Shown: positions 6,977 through 9,664 of the stretch, one piece after another
Position numbering within the stretch: position 1 is the stretch's first letter
Layout of the letters: every line of letters begins with the position of its first letter
From: Gammaproteobacteria bacterium
GTDB lineage: Bacteria > Pseudomonadota > Gammaproteobacteria > Pseudomonadales > Pseudohongiellaceae
Direction of reading: 5' to 3'
Length of the DNA: 9,664 nt
Assembly: GCA_016762975.1 (NCBI GenBank)
Contig: JAESUV010000018.1
Coordinates: 1-9,664, forward strand
Notes under the pieces: generated by a model
The model's input: only the letters and a program-made list of their open reading frames with translations
Databases searched by the model: none
Told to the model about the DNA's origin: nothing
Position numbers and translations under genes: made by a program

Positions 6977-7843
6977 ATGTCTAATCCCCCTAAAACCAGT
7001 CTTGCAGATCTCGAGGAGCGCGCGAAATTTGTTCGCACAGAGACTGTCCGCCTGTCGCGAATTGCCGGTGCTGGACACTACTCCTCAACATTTTCATGTG
7101 CCGAGATTCTCGCTGCCCTTTACTACTCTCAAATGCGAATCGATCCGCAAAATCCCAACTGGGAAGACAGAGACCGGTTCATTATGTCCAAAGGACACGC
7201 TGCCATAGGTCTGTACCCAGTACTCGCTGATCTTGGTTATTTCGACCCAGCAGAATTAGAAACTTACACTCGATTAGGTTCCAAATTTGGCGACCATCCC
7301 GACATGAAGAAGGTGACAGGGTTGGATTTTTCTTCCGGATCGCTAGGTCATGGCCTTTCCGTCGGTGTCGGCATGGCCCTGGCGGGTCGGACAAACAAGC
7401 GCGACTACCGCACCTATGTAATGCTCGGCGATGGTGAACTCGCCGAGGGACAAATCTGGGAAGCAGTGATGGCAGGCGGGCACTTCCAGCTTGGCCATCT
7501 TGTGATTCTGCTAGACCGCAATTCATTATCCATAGACGGTCACACTGAAGACATTATGCGTATCGAGCCAATCCATCATCGCCTCGCAAGTTTTGGCTGG
7601 GATGTGCAGCGAGTAGACGGGCACGACCTCACGGCCGTACTAGATGCCTTCTCCAATTTACCCGATGCCCCAGACGGCAAACCTCAGGCTATTGTTTTCG
7701 ACACTATCAAAGGACGGGGAGTGAAACGAATGGAAATGTCACTAGACTGGCATGTGGGCAATCTGGTTGGAGAAGATTATGACGAAGTTATGGCAGAGCT
7801 TGAAGCCGGCCTTCAACCCTATGAAGCGGAGCCAGAATTATGA
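6977..7843 (+). CDS. Transketolase, N-terminal (TPP-binding) subunit
   Basis: This 288-residue first half of a split transketolase binds the thiamine diphosphate pyrophosphate and Mg. Seen in order: GAGHYSSTFSCAEILAALY (31-49) with the conserved His34, SKGHAAIGLYPVLADLGYF (71-89), GSLGHGLSVGVGMAL (121-135), and the TPP motif GDGELAEGQIWEA (151-163) ending in DRN (N182). The usual GHPGGS-like stretch after His34 is YSSTFS, so the substrate entry may differ from housekeeping transketolase. The length fits the N-terminal half of split enzymes such as TktA/TktB pairs. The start has only a weak GGA about 8 bases upstream. The stop is overlapped (ATGA) by the C-terminal subunit gene, implying coupled synthesis of a heteromeric enzyme that transfers a two-carbon ketol unit from a ketose to an aldose. 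Operator 2 lies just upstream. Confidence 0.93.
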   Translation: MSNPPKTSLADLEERAKFVRTETVRLSRIAGAGHYSSTFSCAEILAALYYSQMRIDPQNPNWEDRDRFIMSKGHAAIGLYPVLADLGYFDPAELETYTRLGSKFGDHPDMKKVTGLDFSSGSLGHGLSVGVGMALAGRTNKRDYRTYVMLGDGELAEGQIWEAVMAGGHFQLGHLVILLDRNSLSIDGHTEDIMRIEPIHHRLASFGWDVQRVDGHDLTAVLDAFSNLPDAPDGKPQAIVFDTIKGRGVKRMEMSLDWHVGNLVGEDYDEVMAELEAGLQPYEAEPEL

Positions 7844-8871
7844 CAACTGAGATGCAGAACGAAGCGGAGATTTTCCGCGGCACCACAACTGGATTAACTG
7901 AATTCAAGGACACGCGCTCAGTCCGCGGCACGCCCAAGGCGGGAATGCCAGCCTTCGTGCTTGGCGAAGAATTGGCTGAAATTGCCAAGACCGATCCTCG
8001 AATAGTAGTGGCAACCGCCGACCTCGCCTCGGCCAATCGAACCAATGATTTTCGCGATGTTCATCCAGAACGGTTTTTCAATTTCGGCATCGCAGAAAAA
8101 AATATGATCACTGCGGCTGCCGGCATGGCGGCCTGCGGGCTGATACCCTACGTTGCAACTTTTGCCAGCTTTTCCGCAATTTTAGGTGCAGAACAGATTC
8201 GAACCGATTGCGCCTACCCCAAACAACCGGTGCGGATTGTTGGCACCCATTCTGGTATGTCGATGGGTTTTTACGGCACATCCCATCATGCATTGGAAGA
8301 TCTGGGAATTTTGCGAGTGATAGCTGACTTAACCGTGATTTGTGCAACGGATGCCAATCATCTGCGAGCGATTCTACGCGAGTCGATCGATTTTCCTGGC
8401 GCAATGTATATTCGTCTGGGCCGCGGTCGTGATCCTGTGGTCTATGAAGAAATACCGGATTTGGAGATCGGCAAGGCCATCCGGCTACGGGAAGGAACTG
8501 ACCTCACTTTCATCACCACGGGCAGTCAGGTGCGCGCTTCTCTTGATGCTTCTGATGCATTACGCAAAGAAGGCATCAGCGTGCGTGTCGTGGATATGCA
8601 CACAATCAGCCCACTTGATCACAATGAAATCATCGCAGCCGCGGCAGAAACGAATGCAATCATCACTATCGAGGAACACAATATCACTGGCGGATTAGGC
8701 TCGGCCGTATCGGAAGTTTTACTTAACTGTCGTCGGTTGCCATTTCTAAAACACGGTGTCCCTGATAAATACGTTGAGGTGGGCCCACCTGCTGCACTAT
8801 ATGCGAGCTATCGTCTAGATACTCCTGGCATTATAGAAGTAACCAAGGAGTTCCTTGCAGCACATCAATAG
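7840..8871 (+). CDS. Transketolase, C-terminal subunit (pyrimidine-binding and C-terminal domains)
   Basis: This 343-residue partner supplies the transketolase Pyr domain and C-terminal domain. The catalytic glutamate that activates TPP is E86 in FNFGIAEKNM (80-89). YVATFASF (104-111) and GTSHHALEDLGILR (146-159), with the conserved SHxxxED pattern, follow. The C-terminal domain runs from about residue 215 (DLTFITTGSQVRASLDA) through VVDMHTISPLD and the conserved EEHNITGGLGSAV (around 277-290). The first 30 residues form a longer N-terminus than usual before AFVLGEELAEIA; Met5 is an alternative start, but CGGAG 8 bases before the ATG at 7840 and the ATGA overlap favour the first. Together with the upstream subunit it should form one active site at the interface. 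The gene is followed by stem-loops at 8871-8933. Confidence 0.93.
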   Translation: MTTEMQNEAEIFRGTTTGLTEFKDTRSVRGTPKAGMPAFVLGEELAEIAKTDPRIVVATADLASANRTNDFRDVHPERFFNFGIAEKNMITAAAGMAACGLIPYVATFASFSAILGAEQIRTDCAYPKQPVRIVGTHSGMSMGFYGTSHHALEDLGILRVIADLTVICATDANHLRAILRESIDFPGAMYIRLGRGRDPVVYEEIPDLEIGKAIRLREGTDLTFITTGSQVRASLDASDALRKEGISVRVVDMHTISPLDHNEIIAAAAETNAIITIEEHNITGGLGSAVSEVLLNCRRLPFLKHGVPDKYVEVGPPAALYASYRLDTPGIIEVTKEFLAAHQ

Positions 8872-8933
8872 TGCCTAAGCTGGGAGATTTGAGAGGCACG
8901 CGAGGCTGCTGAAATATTTGCCCGGAGCCTCGC
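8871..8933 (+). terminator. Two contiguous stem-loops after the transketolase genes, possible terminator
   Basis: GTGCCT (8871-8876, starting in the stop codon) pairs with AGGCAC (8894-8899). Immediately after, GCGAGGCT (8900-8907) pairs perfectly with AGCCTCGC (8926-8933), an 8-bp GC-rich stem with an 18-base loop. Downstream DNA is T-rich (attctttgctgttgttctttt) but has no immediate uninterrupted T-run, so this is an imperfect intrinsic terminator or an mRNA-stabilising structure. Confidence 0.45.
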
Positions 8934-9013
8934 TGCATTCTTTGCTGTTGTTCTTTTCGCATATTGCATCGATTGTTTAGAGCGCGGCCGATCACTCGCT
9001 ACATCAGCACATA

Positions 9014-9028
9014 ACGATTGCCAATCGT
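9014..9028. repeat. Perfect 7-1-7 palindrome ACGATTG-C-CAATCGT
   Basis: Seven-base arms are perfectly inverted around one central base. It is isolated in non-coding DNA 200 bp before the oxidoreductase start. It could be a binding site for a dimeric regulator, but nothing ties it to a specific protein. Confidence 0.5.
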
Positions 9029-9161
9029 CGCCCTCCTACCTGCTTTCGTAGTCCAGACTAGCTATTCAAAATCCGAATACAAAATCGAATTTCAGCTCCC
9101 GGTAGCCACCGCCGCTAGATGATTTAATACTGGCGCTGAACTTCGCTAAGATCGTGCTCTA

Positions 9162-9189
9162 TTGAGATATTACTGAATGGTAGCATAAC
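9162..9189 (+). promoter_or_regulatory. Candidate promoter upstream of the second oxidoreductase
   Basis: TTGAGA (9162-9167, five of six -35 matches) and CATAAC (9184-9189, four of six -10 matches) are 16 bases apart. The region overlaps the first copy of the 21-bp-period repeat. GATAAT at 9204-9209 is an alternative -10 lacking a good -35. Tentative. Confidence 0.3.
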
Positions 9190-9204
9190 GTTACTAACTG
9201 GTAG
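9170..9204 (+). repeat. Tandem direct repeat TTACTnAnTGGTAG with 21-bp period
   Basis: TTACTGAATGGTAG (9170-9183) and TTACTAACTGGTAG (9191-9204) match at 12 of 14 bases. Their starts are 21 bp apart, two helical turns, the geometry of AraC/XylS-type direct half-sites. They lie 42-76 bp before the oxidoreductase start. Confidence 0.5.
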
Positions 9205-9215
9205 ATAATATAGCT

Positions 9216-9230
9216 CGGCATTGAATGCCG
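9216..9230. repeat. Perfect 7-1-7 palindrome CGGCATT-G-AATGCCG beside the Shine-Dalgarno
   Basis: Seven-base inverted arms flank one central base and end 2 bases before the AGAGGAG ribosome site. It could act as a DNA operator. In RNA it could form a 5-bp hairpin (CGGCA/TGCCG) with a TTGAA loop next to the ribosome site. Confidence 0.5.
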
Positions 9231-9232
9231 CA

Positions 9233-9238
9233 GAGGAG
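9233..9238 (+). promoter_or_regulatory. Strong Shine-Dalgarno GAGGAG deciding a TTG start
   Basis: GAGGAG ends 7 bases before TTG 9246, ideal spacing. It is the reason to prefer TTG over the in-frame ATG at 9225, which has no ribosome site in front. Confidence 0.7.
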
Positions 9239-9245
9239 AAACACT

Positions 9246-9664
9246 TTGAAGTCACAGCGTATTGGTATAATCATGCATGGTGTGACGGGCCGGATGGGGA
9301 TGAACCAACACCTGATCCGCTCTGTTCTTGCAATTCGGAATCAGGGTGGGATTCCATTGAAGGATGGCACGATGCTGATACCCGACCCGATACTCATCGG
9401 ACGAAATCCTGACAAGATCCAAGCACTAGCCGAGCAGCACAATGTAGTCCGCTGGGGCACCGATATTGACAAGGCTTTGGCCAATCCAGATGACACGATA
9501 TTTTTTGACGCCGCCTCGACTCAACTACGACCCGAATTACTCAGGCGCGCAATAGACGCAGGCAAACACGTGTACTGCGAGAAGCCGATTTCGGAAGGAT
9601 TAGAGGACGCAGTCAACATTGCACGTTATGCCAAATCCAGTGGAGTCAAGAATGGGATCGTTCA
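9246..9664 (+). CDS. Gfo/Idh/MocA family oxidoreductase, N-terminal part (3' end outside window)
   Basis: The frame is open to the right edge and gives 139 residues of a second NAD(P)-dependent sugar dehydrogenase. It is not a copy of the one at 2605. The protein starts (M)KSQRIGIIMHGVTGRMG, with the glycine-rich dinucleotide loop G12-VTGRMG18. An insertion-like segment (RNQGGIPLKDGTMLIPDP, 31-48) precedes the next strand ILIGRN. FDAAST (87-92) and the hallmark EKP (112-114, YCEKPI) complete the Rossmann part. The 'GVTGRMGxNQHL...AIR' start resembles a subgroup of sugar oxidoreductases I recall from catabolic clusters; that is recollection, not a search. Start chosen at TTG 9246 for its Shine-Dalgarno; ATG 9225 would add seven residues (MPQRRNT). 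Because the start is TTG and the end is cut off, the gene is easily missed by simple ORF listing. Substrate unknown. Confidence 0.88.
   Translation, partial: MKSQRIGIIMHGVTGRMGMNQHLIRSVLAIRNQGGIPLKDGTMLIPDPILIGRNPDKIQALAEQHNVVRWGTDIDKALANPDDTIFFDAASTQLRPELLRRAIDAGKHVYCEKPISEGLEDAVNIARYAKSSGVKNGIV

Larger units (their letters stand above)
8872..9245. other. Long non-coding stretch between the transketolase and oxidoreductase genes
   Basis: About 374 bp carry no convincing gene on either strand: frames are short, lack Shine-Dalgarno sequences and show no recognisable protein. It starts with the paired stem-loops. It contains a 15-bp palindrome at 9014-9028, a loose direct repeat CAAAATC(C)GAAT at 9067-9091, and near its right end a 21-bp-period direct repeat and a second 15-bp palindrome. 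The layout suggests that the downstream oxidoreductase is an independently controlled unit rather than a member of the transketolase operon. Confidence 0.6.

Noticed and set aside
7182..8404. Minus-strand frames of 85-114 aa over the transketolase genes
   Set aside because: No ribosome sites or domains; they lie antisense to two genes with intact catalytic motifs.
6977..8871. Assignment to sulfoquinovose (sulfo-transketolase) or apiose pathways, both of which use split transketolases
   Set aside because: The window lacks the partner isomerases, kinases and sulfo-specific genes that would identify either route.
9221..9412. 63-aa open frame on the plus strand
   Set aside because: It overlaps the oxidoreductase beginning in another frame, is rich in unlikely residue combinations, and has no family motif; the 9246 frame carries clear Rossmann motifs.
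1..9664. Mobile element, prophage, CRISPR array, tRNA or riboswitch
   Set aside because: I saw no transposase, integrase, terminal repeats, regular repeat-spacer structure, cloverleaf or known aptamer core on either strand.

Overview
This window looks like part of a carbohydrate-catabolism locus from a Gram-negative, moderate-G+C bacterium, probably a proteobacterium. That guess rests on protein style only: a CUT1-type sugar ABC transporter, an FCD-type GntR regulator and a split transketolase. No ribosomal RNA or other taxonomic marker is present. There is no tRNA, rRNA, CRISPR array, insertion sequence or phage gene. Nearly all the DNA is protein-coding, apart from one divergent intergenic region (6782-6976) and one longer gap (8872-9245).

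Layout. (1) Positions 2-4783, plus strand, hold a tightly packed transport operon: the C-terminal part of a sugar-binding protein, two membrane permeases (MalF-like, then MalG-like), a Gfo/Idh/MocA NAD(P)-dependent sugar dehydrogenase, and the MsmK/UgpC-type ATPase. The last four genes overlap by a few bases at each junction. (2) Positions 4828-6781, minus strand, hold a class III PLP aminotransferase followed by an overlapping FCD/GntR repressor gene. They converge on the ABC operon across a 44-bp gap. (3) Positions 6977-8871, plus strand and divergent from the aminotransferase, encode the two halves of a split transketolase (N-terminal TPP-binding half, then C-terminal half) with an ATGA overlap. 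(4) After a non-coding stretch with two contiguous stem-loops, two 7-1-7 palindromes and a 21-bp-period direct repeat, a second and different Gfo/Idh/MocA oxidoreductase begins at 9246. It uses a TTG codon behind a strong Shine-Dalgarno and runs off the right edge.

How it may work together (inference). A sugar or sugar derivative is imported by the ABC system and oxidised or epimerised by one or both Gfo/Idh/MocA enzymes. It is then processed by the aminotransferase and by a transketolase that moves a two-carbon ketol unit. The GntR protein most likely controls the divergent aminotransferase/transketolase promoters. The intergenic region carries two copies of a TGATATATCA palindrome with centres 95 bp apart (about nine helical turns), each overlapping a plausible -10 element. 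A split transketolase, a KNGxDAT-type aminotransferase and two sugar dehydrogenases, with no sugar kinase or aldolase in view, match no textbook pathway I can name with confidence. This is the best candidate here for an undescribed catabolic route, possibly for an amino sugar or branched sugar. The substrate cannot be read from the sequence.
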